Shown: piece by piece, positions 49,646-56,399 of the stretch | Position numbering within the stretch: the first letter of the stretch is position 1 | Layout of the letters: each line of letters opens with the position of its first letter | Origin: Pseudomonas sp. B20(2017) | GTDB taxonomy: Bacteria; Pseudomonadota; Gammaproteobacteria; Pseudomonadales; Pseudomonadaceae | Assembly (NCBI RefSeq): GCF_002113125.1 | Contig: NZ_NEJP01000003.1 | Span: 186,001 to 250,000, forward strand | Reading direction: 5' to 3' | Length of the DNA: 64,000 nt | The notes under the pieces: model-generated | What the model was told of the DNA's origin: nothing | What the model saw: the letters and a program-made list of their open reading frames with translations, nothing else | Database searches by the model: none | Program-made: the position numbers and the translations under genes

Positions 49646-49737
49646 CTGTGGGAGCGAGCTTGCTCGCGATTGCGGTGTGTCAGGCAACTGCAATGTTGGC
49701 TGACACACCGCAATCGCGAGCAAGCTCGCTCCCACAG
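49646..49737. repeat. REP doublet with 38-nt perfect arms in the cysI upstream region
   Basis: The left arm starts at CTGTGGGAGCGAGC (49646) and runs 38 nt to TGTGTCAG; the right arm is its exact reverse complement ending at 49737. A small inner stem CAAC/GTTG closes the loop. Pairing extends well beyond the usual REP core. Confidence 0.95.
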
Positions 49738-49842
49738 TTTCTTGCAAGCACTATGACGTTGCAGCGCAGCCCGTTACAGATTCACCTGAACGCATAAAAA
49801 CCGTATCAGGGCGCGGCAGATGGCCGCAGGCAGCGCCTGGAT

Positions 49843-49856
49843 CTGATCCGCATAAA
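49843..49856 (+). promoter_or_regulatory. Weak Anr/Fnr-like box upstream of the orphan ccoN
   Basis: CTGAT-CCGC-ATAAA matches 8 of 10 positions of TTGAT-N4-ATCAA, 104 nt before the start codon. cbb3 genes are often under Anr, but the match could be chance. Confidence 0.3.
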
Positions 49857-49960
49857 TCAACAATTCCTGAGCCTGTTTTGTTTCCGGTGGGGTTTCTACA
49901 GTGCAGCTCGTGCCAGACCGGGTGGCCTGGCAAGACTTTGCAACCGTGGATGAACTGACC

Positions 49961-51388
49961 ATGAGCACAGCAACAATCGGACAGGCTTATAACTACAAGG
50001 TCGTCCGCCAATTCGTCATCGCGACTGTTTTCTGGGGTGTCGTGGGCATGGCGATGGGGGTATGGATCGCCTCGCAACTGGTATGGCCGGAGATGAATCT
50101 GGACTTGCCGTGGACCACCTTCGGCCGCTTGCGACCGTTGCACACCAGCCTGGTGATTTTCGGCTTCGCCGGCAGCGCGCAATTCGCCGCCAGTTACTAC
50201 GCGGTGCAGCGTACCTGTCAGGTGCGGCTGTACTCGGACAAGCTCGCCGCCTTCACCTTCTGGGGCTGGCAATCGGTGATCGTGATCATGCTGGTCACCC
50301 TGCCGATGGGCTACACCACCACCAAGGAGTACGCCGAGATCGAATTCTCCGGCGCCGTTTGGATGGCGGTGGTCTGGGTCGCGTACGCCATCGTGTTCTT
50401 CACCACCGTGGTGCAGCGCAAGACCAAGCACATCTACGTCGGCAACTGGTTCTTCGGCGCGTTCATTCTGGTGATCGCCATGTTGCACGTGGTCAATCAC
50501 CTGTCGATCCCGGTGGACTGGTTCAAGTCCTATCCGGTGTATTCCGGCGCTACCGACGCCATGGTGCAGTGGTGGTACGGGCACAACGCGGTGGGGTTCT
50601 TCCTGACCACCGGTTTCCTCGGGATGATGTATTACTTCGTGCCCAAGCAGGTCAATCGGCCGGTGTATTCGTACCGGTTGTCGATCGTGCACTTCTGGGC
50701 GCTGATCACCCTGTACATCTGGGCCGGCCCGCACCATTTGCACTACACCGCGCTGCCGGACTGGGCGCAGTCGCTGGGTATGGCGATGTCGCTGATCCTG
50801 CTGGCGCCGAGCTGGGGCGGGATGATCAACGGGATGATGACGCTATCGGGCGCGTGGCATAAATTGCGCACCGACCCGATCCTGCGCTTCCTGGTTTTGT
50901 CGCTGGCGTTCTACGGCATGTCGACGTTCGAAGGGCCGATGATGGCAATCAAGACCGTCAACGCCCTCTCCCACTACACCGACTGGACCATCGGCCACGT
51001 CCACGCCGGGGCCTTGGGCTGGGTGGCGATGATCACCTTCGGCGCGACTTATCACATGGTGCCCAAGGTCTTTGGCCGCGAGCGGATGCACAGCACACCG
51101 TTGATCAACCTGCACTTCTGGCTGGCGACCATTGGCACCGTGTTGTACATCGCTTCGATGTGGGTCAACGGGATTACCCAGGGCCTGATGTGGCGGGCGA
51201 TCAACGAGGACGGCACGCTGACCTACTCGTTCGTCGAAGCGCTGCAGGCCAGCCATCCGGGGTTTGTCGTGCGGTTTGCCGGCGGGGTGTTCTTCCTCAG
51301 CGGCATGTTGCTGATGGCCTACAACGTATGGCGCACGGTGCGGGTGGCGAATGTTGCGATTACCCACCGTGAAGCGCAGATCGCCTGA
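49961..51388 (+). CDS. ccoN: Orphan cbb3-type cytochrome oxidase subunit I (CcoN4-like)
   Basis: 475 residues with about 12 membrane helices. It has the ligand sites of a heme-copper oxidase catalytic subunit: the low-spin heme His in [12 protein letters not shown] (about 59), CuB His in [13 protein letters not shown] (about 207), the His pair in [11 protein letters not shown] (about 258) and heme ligands in [10 protein letters not shown] and ATYHMVPK (about 346-368). No ccoO or ccoP follows, so it must use subunits made elsewhere, as for P. aeruginosa CcoN3/CcoN4. There such subunits alter cyanide tolerance and phenazine use. The start is ATG 49961 from the family N-terminus; the frame is open 20 codons upstream. 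Confidence 0.9.
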   Translation: MSTATIGQAYNYKVVRQFVIATVFWGVVGMAMGVWIASQLVWPEMNLDLPWTTFGRLRPLHTSLVIFGFAGSAQFAASYYAVQRTCQVRLYSDKLAAFTFWGWQSVIVIMLVTLPMGYTTTKEYAEIEFSGAVWMAVVWVAYAIVFFTTVVQRKTKHIYVGNWFFGAFILVIAMLHVVNHLSIPVDWFKSYPVYSGATDAMVQWWYGHNAVGFFLTTGFLGMMYYFVPKQVNRPVYSYRLSIVHFWALITLYIWAGPHHLHYTALPDWAQSLGMAMSLILLAPSWGGMINGMMTLSGAWHKLRTDPILRFLVLSLAFYGMSTFEGPMMAIKTVNALSHYTDWTIGHVHAGALGWVAMITFGATYHMVPKVFGRERMHSTPLINLHFWLATIGTVLYIASMWVNGITQGLMWRAINEDGTLTYSFVEALQASHPGFVVRFAGGVFFLSGMLLMAYNVWRTVRVANVAITHREAQIA

Positions 51389-51403
51389 TACAGGGAGCCG
51401 GTC

Positions 51404-51625
51404 ATGTTCGATGTTTTCTTGAATGTGTTGGGCGTGGTGTTTCTGTGGCTGGCGGTTGAGTACTGCTTGCGGCACGAGACGGCCGAAAGTCTGGATGAGG
51501 CGAGTCTGACGCCGTTTGCGGATGATCCGGAGGTGGCTCGGCGGGTTGAGATGGCCACCGGTAAAACCGTGAAAGCGGTGGCGCCGGAGGTGGCGAAGCC
51601 GGGGTGGGTCAACCTCGAAATGTGA
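51404..51625 (+). CDS. Small single-helix protein following the orphan ccoN (CcoQ4-like)
   Basis: 73 residues: one N-terminal membrane helix (FDVFLNVLGVVFLWLAVEYCL), then an acidic stretch and a basic tail ending PGWVNLEM. In P. aeruginosa a similar small gene follows ccoN4 and has been named CcoQ4. It is larger and more charged than ordinary CcoQ. GGGAG lies 7 nt before the ATG, and it is only 15 nt after the ccoN stop, so the two are cotranscribed. Confidence 0.75.
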   Translation: MFDVFLNVLGVVFLWLAVEYCLRHETAESLDEASLTPFADDPEVARRVEMATGKTVKAVAPEVAKPGWVNLEM

Positions 51626-51653
51626 GCTACTTCCGTTGATGTTGATCGTTCCC

Positions 51654-51755
51654 ACGCTCTGCGTGGGAATGCAGCCCGGGACGCTCCGCGTCCCTTCCGG
51701 AGCTGGAGCGCGGAGCGTCCCTTGAGGCATTCCCACGCAGAGCATGGGAACGATC
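51654..51755. repeat. Long nested inverted repeat between two convergent genes
   Basis: 102 bp, same family as at 22314. The right outer arm has two changes (ACGCAGAGCATGGG), so the outer stem is imperfect. It lies between the CcoQ4-like and GNAT genes and ends 2 nt before the GNAT stop. Confidence 0.9.
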
Positions 51756-51757
51756 TT

Positions 51758-52276
51758 TCAAACCTTTGGCGTCTGGCGCAGACGCGCCATGCTCAGGGTG
51801 TCGACCCATTGCCCGTCACGCACGGCGTAATCGCGGAACAGGCCTTCGGTTTCGAAGCCGAACTTGCGATAGAGCCCGATGGCCGCCTCGTTGTCGGCGT
51901 ACACGCTCAGTTCGACCCGGTGCAGGTTCATCCAGTTGTCGGCGACTTCCAGCGCCGCTGCCATCAACTTCGTCCCCACCCCCTTGCCTTGCCAGGCCAC
52001 CGCAACGCTCAGCCCGATGCTGCCGGCATGACTACGACGAATCCGGGAAAAAGCCTCCAGCCCCAGATAACCGATCACCACCCCTTGGTGCAGCGCCACA
52101 AGTTTCAACACTCGCTCGCTGTCCGGCATCAGGCGCTGGCGCCAGATCTCGGAGGATTGAAACGGCATCTGCAACACTTGCCGGGCTACCGCCGGGTCGT
52201 TGTAGAGCGCAGTGACGCCTTCAAGGTGGCATTCGCTGAAGCGTTCGAGATCAATCGCGGGGTTGTGCTCAGGCAT
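51758..52276 (-). CDS. GNAT-family N-acetyltransferase
   Basis: 172 residues. Acetyl-CoA-binding motif A is in VAVAWQGKGVGTKLMAAAL (QGKGVG, about 100), followed by RVELSVYADNEAAIGLYRKF and GFETEGLFRDYAVRDG. This is the pattern of RimJ/RimL- or PhnO-like small-molecule and protein acetyltransferases. The acceptor is unknown. The start is ATG 52276 with AGGAGGG 7 nt upstream; the 40 additional open codons upstream are not supported. Confidence 0.88.
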   Translation of the reverse strand: MPEHNPAIDLERFSECHLEGVTALYNDPAVARQVLQMPFQSSEIWRQRLMPDSERVLKLVALHQGVVIGYLGLEAFSRIRRSHAGSIGLSVAVAWQGKGVGTKLMAAALEVADNWMNLHRVELSVYADNEAAIGLYRKFGFETEGLFRDYAVRDGQWVDTLSMARLRQTPKV

Positions 52277-52536
52277 GAAAGATCCCTCCTGGATCAGTGC
52301 GTGGCCGGTCACTGTAAACCGCTTCTTCACGGATTCGCCACGACTGTTTAAAGCCGTTGACCGAAACGTCCGGCAAGCCACATCGCCTTGCGCCATTGCC
52401 TACGCATCCGCCAGAATCCGCCGGCTTGTGCGCCTTGAGGGTCGGCTCTATCGTTTCCCGGTCGCTGATGAATCAGCGACCGGGTTTAGCAGCTCGGCAA
52501 TTCTCAAGGCACGCTGGTTTCGCCATTTCTGTTTTA
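52277..52536. other. Upstream part of the DUF6124 leader region
   Basis: Together with the C4-like RNA this forms a 386-nt gap between the GNAT and DUF6124 genes. It contains the perfect 28-nt palindrome at 52457-52484 (separate entry) and no open frame of recognisable type. It must also hold the GNAT promoter on the - strand. Confidence 0.5.
52457..52484. promoter_or_regulatory. Perfect 13-bp palindrome in the DUF6124/C4 leader
   Basis: CCCGGTCGCTGAT, GA, ATCAGCGACCGGG. The same motif followed by GTTTAGC is, from memory, frequent upstream of DUF6124/DUF3077-type genes in pseudomonads together with a C4-like RNA. It could be an operator, or a hairpin ending transcription that enters from the left. 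Confidence 0.6.
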
Positions 52537-52609
52537 TGGCGGCTTGCGTGGGGCACTTCGGTGCGCCGGGATCCTTGAGCCTGGTCTGCTAACCCGCGTA
52601 CAGCCGCCA
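52537..52609 (+). ncRNA. C4 antisense RNA-like structure
   Basis: The ends pair as TGGCGGCT/AGCCGCCA and the stem continues inward (TGCGTGGG against CCCGCGTA with G-U pairs). Inside are a GCAC-UUCG-GUGC hairpin and a CCGG/CUGG hairpin, then the conserved single-stranded GTCTGCTAACCCGCGTACAG. This order and the TGCTAACCCGCGT-CAGC-GCCACC string match the C4 antisense RNA family of phages P1, P7 and P4 as I know it. There C4 blocks translation of a downstream gene in the same transcript. Here it is followed after 54 nt by a DUF6124 gene. The family call is from memory and needs a covariance search. Confidence 0.7.
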
Positions 52610-52662
52610 CCTCGTTCGTTTAGCAGCGATGGATGACGGCTCCATTCTCAAGGAGCTCCACC

Positions 52663-53034
52663 ATGATCAAACCAACACCAAACCCACCTGAAACCGACCC
52701 GACCTCGCCCTACGAAACCCTGGATTCCAAGAAATTCCACGAAGCCGCCGACCGCGCTCTCGATCACTACCTCAATCCGTTCCACCCCAGAACCCCCCTG
52801 CTCAAACCCAACACCCGCTACCTCATCGCCCCCGGCATCGACAGCGAAGAACTGCTGGCCGACGCCTGCGAAACCCTGACCTCGGCCAAAACCATGGCCA
52901 CCGACTTCGCCGGGCTGGTGGACGGCTCACATCGGCATGTGCTTTTGGGCATTGCGCAACTGATCATGCTGGGGGAACTGGCGGTGAACCGGGCGCTGGA
53001 TAATCTGGAGTTGAAGGCTGAGGCGCCGCTTTAG
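52663..53034 (+). CDS. DUF6124-family protein
   Basis: 123 residues. N-terminus KPTPNPPETDPTSPYETLDS, then KFHEAADRALDHYLNP, a hinge, and a helical C-terminal half (LADACETLTSAKTMATDFAG, LVDGSHRHVLLGIAQLIMLG). It is soluble with no signal peptide. Such genes occur in several copies per Pseudomonas genome, usually behind the same C4-containing leader; function unknown. The start is ATG 52663 with AAGGAG 7 nt upstream. A phage-satellite origin is suggested only by the leader. Confidence 0.8.
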   Translation: MIKPTPNPPETDPTSPYETLDSKKFHEAADRALDHYLNPFHPRTPLLKPNTRYLIAPGIDSEELLADACETLTSAKTMATDFAGLVDGSHRHVLLGIAQLIMLGELAVNRALDNLELKAEAPL

Positions 53035-53040
53035 TTCGAT

Positions 53041-53168
53041 GATCGTTCCCACGCTCTGCGTGGGAATGCAGCCCGGGACGCTCCGCGTCCCTTCCAGTGC
53101 TGGAACGCGGAGCGTCCCTTGAGGCATTCCCACGCGGACGCGTTCGACGCCTCGACGTGGGAACGATC
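53041..53168. repeat. Long nested inverted repeat with a 16-nt insertion in one arm
   Basis: 128 bp. It is like the copy at 32149, but the right outer arm is interrupted: GCATTCCCACGCGGA is followed by CGCGTTCGACGCCTCGA before CGTGGGAACGATC resumes. It lies between the DUF6124 gene and the LysR gene, 9 nt from the latter's stop. Confidence 0.9.
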
Positions 53169-53177
53169 TAAGAAAAA

Positions 53178-54155
53178 TTACTCGAACCACTCCTGCCGCT
53201 CATTGAACGTGCGTTGAATCAAATCCACCAAGGTCTGCACCTCCCCGACCTCCTGCGATTCGCTGTTCACCGCCAGCCACGCCTGCAACCGCATCGCCTC
53301 CTCAAACAACCCCGGCAACGCCACCAACCCGCGATCAAACCGGCTCATGTACATCGGCAACAACCCGATGCACGCGCTGCACCGGATCATCTCCAGCATC
53401 AGTTCATAAGACTGCATCTGCACCACCCCGGCCAACCGCTGTTCGACCAGTTCATTCCACGGCCGGAAGCTGTCGATCTGCCGGTCATGCTGCCATTGCA
53501 CCAGCATGAAATCGGCAAGGTCGTCCGGACTTTCCGGCCGTGCAGTCACGCGGGAGTAGCGTTTGGCGATATGCGGCTGGTATTCCAGTTGCGCGAGGCG
53601 TTGCGGTTCGCTGGTGGCGAAGGTCGGGCCGGGATGCGGGGTGTCGCCATGGGCGAGCCAGAGCACGATGTCGGCGCTGACGGCGCGCAGGGCCAGTTCG
53701 CTGTCGAGGGCGATGATCTCCAGGCGCACGCTGGCGTTGCGGCGCAGCAGTGCGATGAGGTCGCGACCGAGGATGTCATGCAGGATCGATTCGGCGACAG
53801 CCAGCCTGATCAGGGGTTGCTCGATCACCGGGAGTTTACGTTCGTGAGCCAGGGCGATCAGTTTTGCCTGCAATTGCTGGCCTTCGCGGGTCAGGCTCAA
53901 GGCGCTGCCCTGAAAGCTGAACAGCGCGCATTGCAGTTGCTGTTCGAGCTGCGCCAGTTGTTTGCGCAGGAGGGTCGAGCGCACGTTGAGGCTGCGGGCG
54001 GCCTGCATGAAGCAGCCGCAACGGGCACTGACCAGAAAATATTGCGCGACGTCGCCGTCGAGGGTCGCTGCTTGCGCCAGCCAGGGTTCGTCCTTGTCCC
54101 GGGGCCAGCGGAAATCGGCGCTGCTCTGTCGTGCTGCGGGTTCGGTGAATGACAT
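53178..54155 (-). CDS. LysR-family transcriptional regulator
   Basis: 325 residues. The winged HTH is at about 37-95 (YFLVSARCGCFMQAARSLNV, LLRKQLAQLEQQLQCALF, LSLTREGQQL), unusually preceded by about 35 residues (ADFRWPRDKDEPWLAQAATL). A periplasmic-binding-type effector domain follows (LIRLAVAESILHDILGRDLI to the C-terminus). In P. aeruginosa the phdA-pdtB-exbB2 region likewise ends near a LysR-type gene, as I recall. The start is ATG 54155 with AGGGAG 6 nt upstream; 45 more open codons lie in a REP element. It is probably the last gene of, or regulator for, the operon upstream. Confidence 0.82.
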   Translation of the reverse strand: MSFTEPAARQSSADFRWPRDKDEPWLAQAATLDGDVAQYFLVSARCGCFMQAARSLNVRSTLLRKQLAQLEQQLQCALFSFQGSALSLTREGQQLQAKLIALAHERKLPVIEQPLIRLAVAESILHDILGRDLIALLRRNASVRLEIIALDSELALRAVSADIVLWLAHGDTPHPGPTFATSEPQRLAQLEYQPHIAKRYSRVTARPESPDDLADFMLVQWQHDRQIDSFRPWNELVEQRLAGVVQMQSYELMLEMIRCSACIGLLPMYMSRFDRGLVALPGLFEEAMRLQAWLAVNSESQEVGEVQTLVDLIQRTFNERQEWFE

Positions 54156-54202
54156 CGATGACTCCCTGTCGATCTTTGTTGTTTGCCTTTGCATAAATCC
54201 AT

Positions 54203-54292
54203 TGTGGGAGCGAGCTTGCTCGCGAAGGCATCGGCACACGCAACATCTCATTGCCAGATACACCGCTTTCGCGAGCAAGCTCGCTCCCACAG
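54203..54292. repeat. REP doublet between the LysR gene and the PpiC-type gene
   Basis: Units TGTGGGAGCGAGCTTGCTCG and GAGCAAGCTCGCTCCCACAG, 40 nt apart. It ends 21 nt after the foldase stop codon, a likely transcript boundary within the co-directional gene run. Confidence 0.9.
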
Positions 54293-54312
54293 AGTTCAGA
54301 GGTGGATCTGAA

Positions 54313-55260
54313 TTACAGTTTTTCCTCCAGCACCTTGTTGAGCTCGGCCCCGTCGATGCTCAGCGTCGCGGTGTTGAGCATGCCGTCCAGGTACGCCTGG
54401 GCAATCTGTTCCTGACGCTGTGCCCGCAAGGCCTGAGTCAGTTGGTCACGCAACTCGTCGAGGGTCGCAGTGCGGGCCGGTTGTTGTTCGGTGAGTTTGA
54501 TCACGTGGAAACCGGCGCTGCTTTGAACGGGATCGGAGACCGCGCCAACCTTGAGCCGCGCCACCGCGCCACGCACTTCCGGCACCAATTGCTGCAAGGG
54601 TTGCAGGCCGGTGTCACCACCACGTTCGGCAGTGAGACGATCCTGAGAAAACTCTTTGGCCAACGCCGCAAAGTCAGCCGGAGTCGCCTGGGCTTTCTTG
54701 CTCAACTCCGAAGCCTGCTTGCGCACGGCCTCAAGATTCTGCGGCTCATTCACCCCGAGGAAAATCTGACTGACCCGATACAACGCCGGCGTCTGCCAAT
54801 TAGCCTTGCCCGCGTCATACGCCTGTTGCAACTCGGCGGCGCTCGGGTAATCCGCCGGCACCTGACTCACCGACTGCAAATAGTCGCGGAACACGATCTG
54901 TTCGGTGGCGGCTCGGGTTTGCCGAACCACGTCCGGACGCTGCGCCCAGCCCTGGGCATCGGCCTGTTCCAGCACGGCTTTTTCGGCCAGGCGTGAACGA
55001 ATCCAGCGCTCCAGCGCCTCACGATTGCCACGCAGTTGCTCACGAGTCTGCGGCGGGACGGCCGCCAGCAGCGCCTGCAATTCCTCCGGCGTGACCTGCT
55101 GATTGCCCAGTCGAGCCACCGCCGGCCCGGCACTGGCTCCCACGATCGGCGCCGGTTGCTGGGCGGCGACCGGGTCATTGCCCGGCCGCACCACCAGGGC
55201 CACGGCGACCACCAACAGCGCCACCGCAGCGGCGCTGATTACCATGGCAGGTTTCGTCAC
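54313..55260 (-). CDS. PpiC-type peptidyl-prolyl isomerase, membrane-anchored
   Basis: 315 residues. An N-terminal helix (VISAAAVALLVVAVALVV) anchors or exports the protein. A SurA-like helical N domain (TPEELQALLAAVPPQTREQL) and a parvulin domain at about 155-265 follow (RVSQIFLGV, FAALAKEFSQD, GGDTGLQPLQQLVPEVRGAV, SSAGFHVIKLTEQQPA). It should assist folding of exported proteins in the periplasm, presumably products of this operon. The start is GTG 55260, overlapping the YbjN-like stop (GTGA); ATG 55245 is an alternative. It corresponds in position to P. aeruginosa PA0699 as I recall. Confidence 0.85.
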   Translation of the reverse strand: MTKPAMVISAAAVALLVVAVALVVRPGNDPVAAQQPAPIVGASAGPAVARLGNQQVTPEELQALLAAVPPQTREQLRGNREALERWIRSRLAEKAVLEQADAQGWAQRPDVVRQTRAATEQIVFRDYLQSVSQVPADYPSAAELQQAYDAGKANWQTPALYRVSQIFLGVNEPQNLEAVRKQASELSKKAQATPADFAALAKEFSQDRLTAERGGDTGLQPLQQLVPEVRGAVARLKVGAVSDPVQSSAGFHVIKLTEQQPARTATLDELRDQLTQALRAQRQEQIAQAYLDGMLNTATLSIDGAELNKVLEEKL

Positions 55261-55724
55261 AGCGCGACTTCCTCTTGCTCAACCTTGGGTGCCTGGGCAA
55301 CGGCAGCGCTTTGGGTGAAATCACGCAGGTACACGATAAATTCCTGAAGCAGGCGATCCCACAATTCCAGGTTGCCGCGCAGGTGATCGTTGCTGACGCC
55401 AGCCGCTACCACCACGTCCATCTCCATCACCAGAAACTCGCCCTGCAACGACAACCGGGCAAACCGGCGGGTCGCGTTCCACTGCTCGGCCACACCGGCC
55501 GGCAACTCACCCTGCACGCGCAAGGCGCAGCTGAACGTGAAGTCGACGTAGCTGCCCTGTTCCGCCACCGCCGGGTTGCCGAAACGCACCGCATAGCCGA
55601 TGCCCTGACTGGCGCTGAGCAACTGGACGATGCCGTTCTGTTCGGTCTGGTTGACGCGGTAACCGGCGGCTTGCAGTACGTCGGTCAGGGATTGCGGGGA
55701 TACGTGGGAGATCAATTGAGTCAT
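55257..55724 (-). CDS. YbjN-domain protein
   Basis: 155 residues. It begins with the YbjN-like VSPQSLTDVLQAAGYRVNQ, then GYAVRFGNPAVA, YVDFTFSCALRVQGELPAGV, the aromatic-rich ATRRFARLSLQGEFLVMEMD and ELWDRLLQEFIVYL. It is structurally similar to type III secretion chaperone folds. It is soluble and has no signal peptide, so it lies on the cytoplasmic side of this envelope operon. The start is ATG 55724 with AAGGA 7 nt upstream; ATG 55742 lacks a site. Confidence 0.72.
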   Translation of the reverse strand: MTQLISHVSPQSLTDVLQAAGYRVNQTEQNGIVQLLSASQGIGYAVRFGNPAVAEQGSYVDFTFSCALRVQGELPAGVAEQWNATRRFARLSLQGEFLVMEMDVVVAAGVSNDHLRGNLELWDRLLQEFIVYLRDFTQSAAVAQAPKVEQEEVAL

Positions 55725-55753
55725 TACTTCTTCCTTGTCCATGAGTCTTTTAA

Positions 55754-56383
55754 TCAGTGCGCGATCGCGGCTTGCGGCGCATCGAATTGAGTCTTGTACA
55801 GTTCGTCGCCAAAGCCCTGAGCCAGCTCATCGAACTTGACCCGGGCGCTGCCGGCGAAGGGTTGGCGGATCTTCATCACCTCGGCCACATCGATGTTTTC
55901 GTAGGCGGTGAGAATCTGCTTGGCCACGCCGTACATCTGCTGATTCTTGACCGAACATTGCTGCACTTGTGTGTCACGTTCAGTCAATTGCGCTTGAAGC
56001 TTAGACCGTTCTGCCTCTTTGGCACGGGCCAGGACCAACAGCTCTTCGTAGGCCTTCTTGAACTTGCCGGTCTGCTCGTTGCTGGCCGCGACTTGCGCCT
56101 GGGCCTGGCTATGCAGGCTTTGCTGCTGCCCGGCCAGTTGCTCGGCGAGGCCTTTGGCCTTGGCCAGTTCGGCGGTCAATTGCTTGATTTGCGCCTGTGC
56201 TGCCTTGGCCTCGTTCTGCGCCGCCAGTTGCGCGGCGCTGGCCTGGGCCTGCTGACTTTGCAAGGTTTGCAGTTGCTGGGTGGTGCTGCGCAACTGGGTG
56301 CGCAGGCGTTCCTCCATGCCTTCGGCGCTCGCCCCGGTGGCGATCAACATCCCGAGTCCAAGCCATAAAAAGCGGATTTTCAT
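55754..56383 (-). CDS. Exported coiled-coil protein of unknown function
   Basis: 209 residues. A cleavable signal peptide (MKIRFLWLGLGMLIATGASA) is followed by a long coiled coil rich in Gln and Ala (about 25-135: RLRTQLRSTTQQLQTLQSQQ, AKGLAEQLAGQQQSLHSQAQ) and a small C-terminal domain (QQCSVKNQQMYGVAKQILTA, FDELAQGFGDELYKTQFD). It is probably periplasmic. It could span or cap part of the TonB/ExbBD-TpsB assembly encoded around it, which is inference. The start is ATG 56383 with GAGAGG upstream; 23 more open codons lie upstream. Confidence 0.75.
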   Translation of the reverse strand: MKIRFLWLGLGMLIATGASAEGMEERLRTQLRSTTQQLQTLQSQQAQASAAQLAAQNEAKAAQAQIKQLTAELAKAKGLAEQLAGQQQSLHSQAQAQVAASNEQTGKFKKAYEELLVLARAKEAERSKLQAQLTERDTQVQQCSVKNQQMYGVAKQILTAYENIDVAEVMKIRQPFAGSARVKFDELAQGFGDELYKTQFDAPQAAIAH

Positions 56384-56399
56384 AACCCTCTCCCGGCGC

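Noticed and set aside
49774..49968. Small open frame upstream of and antisense to the orphan ccoN start
   Set aside because: It overlaps the expected promoter region, has no ribosome site and no recognisable sequence.
53041..53168. Short open frames with the same peptide text (TLRVP-type) over the long repeats
   Set aside because: They are translations of the palindromic repeat itself, seen wherever the repeat occurs, without start signals.
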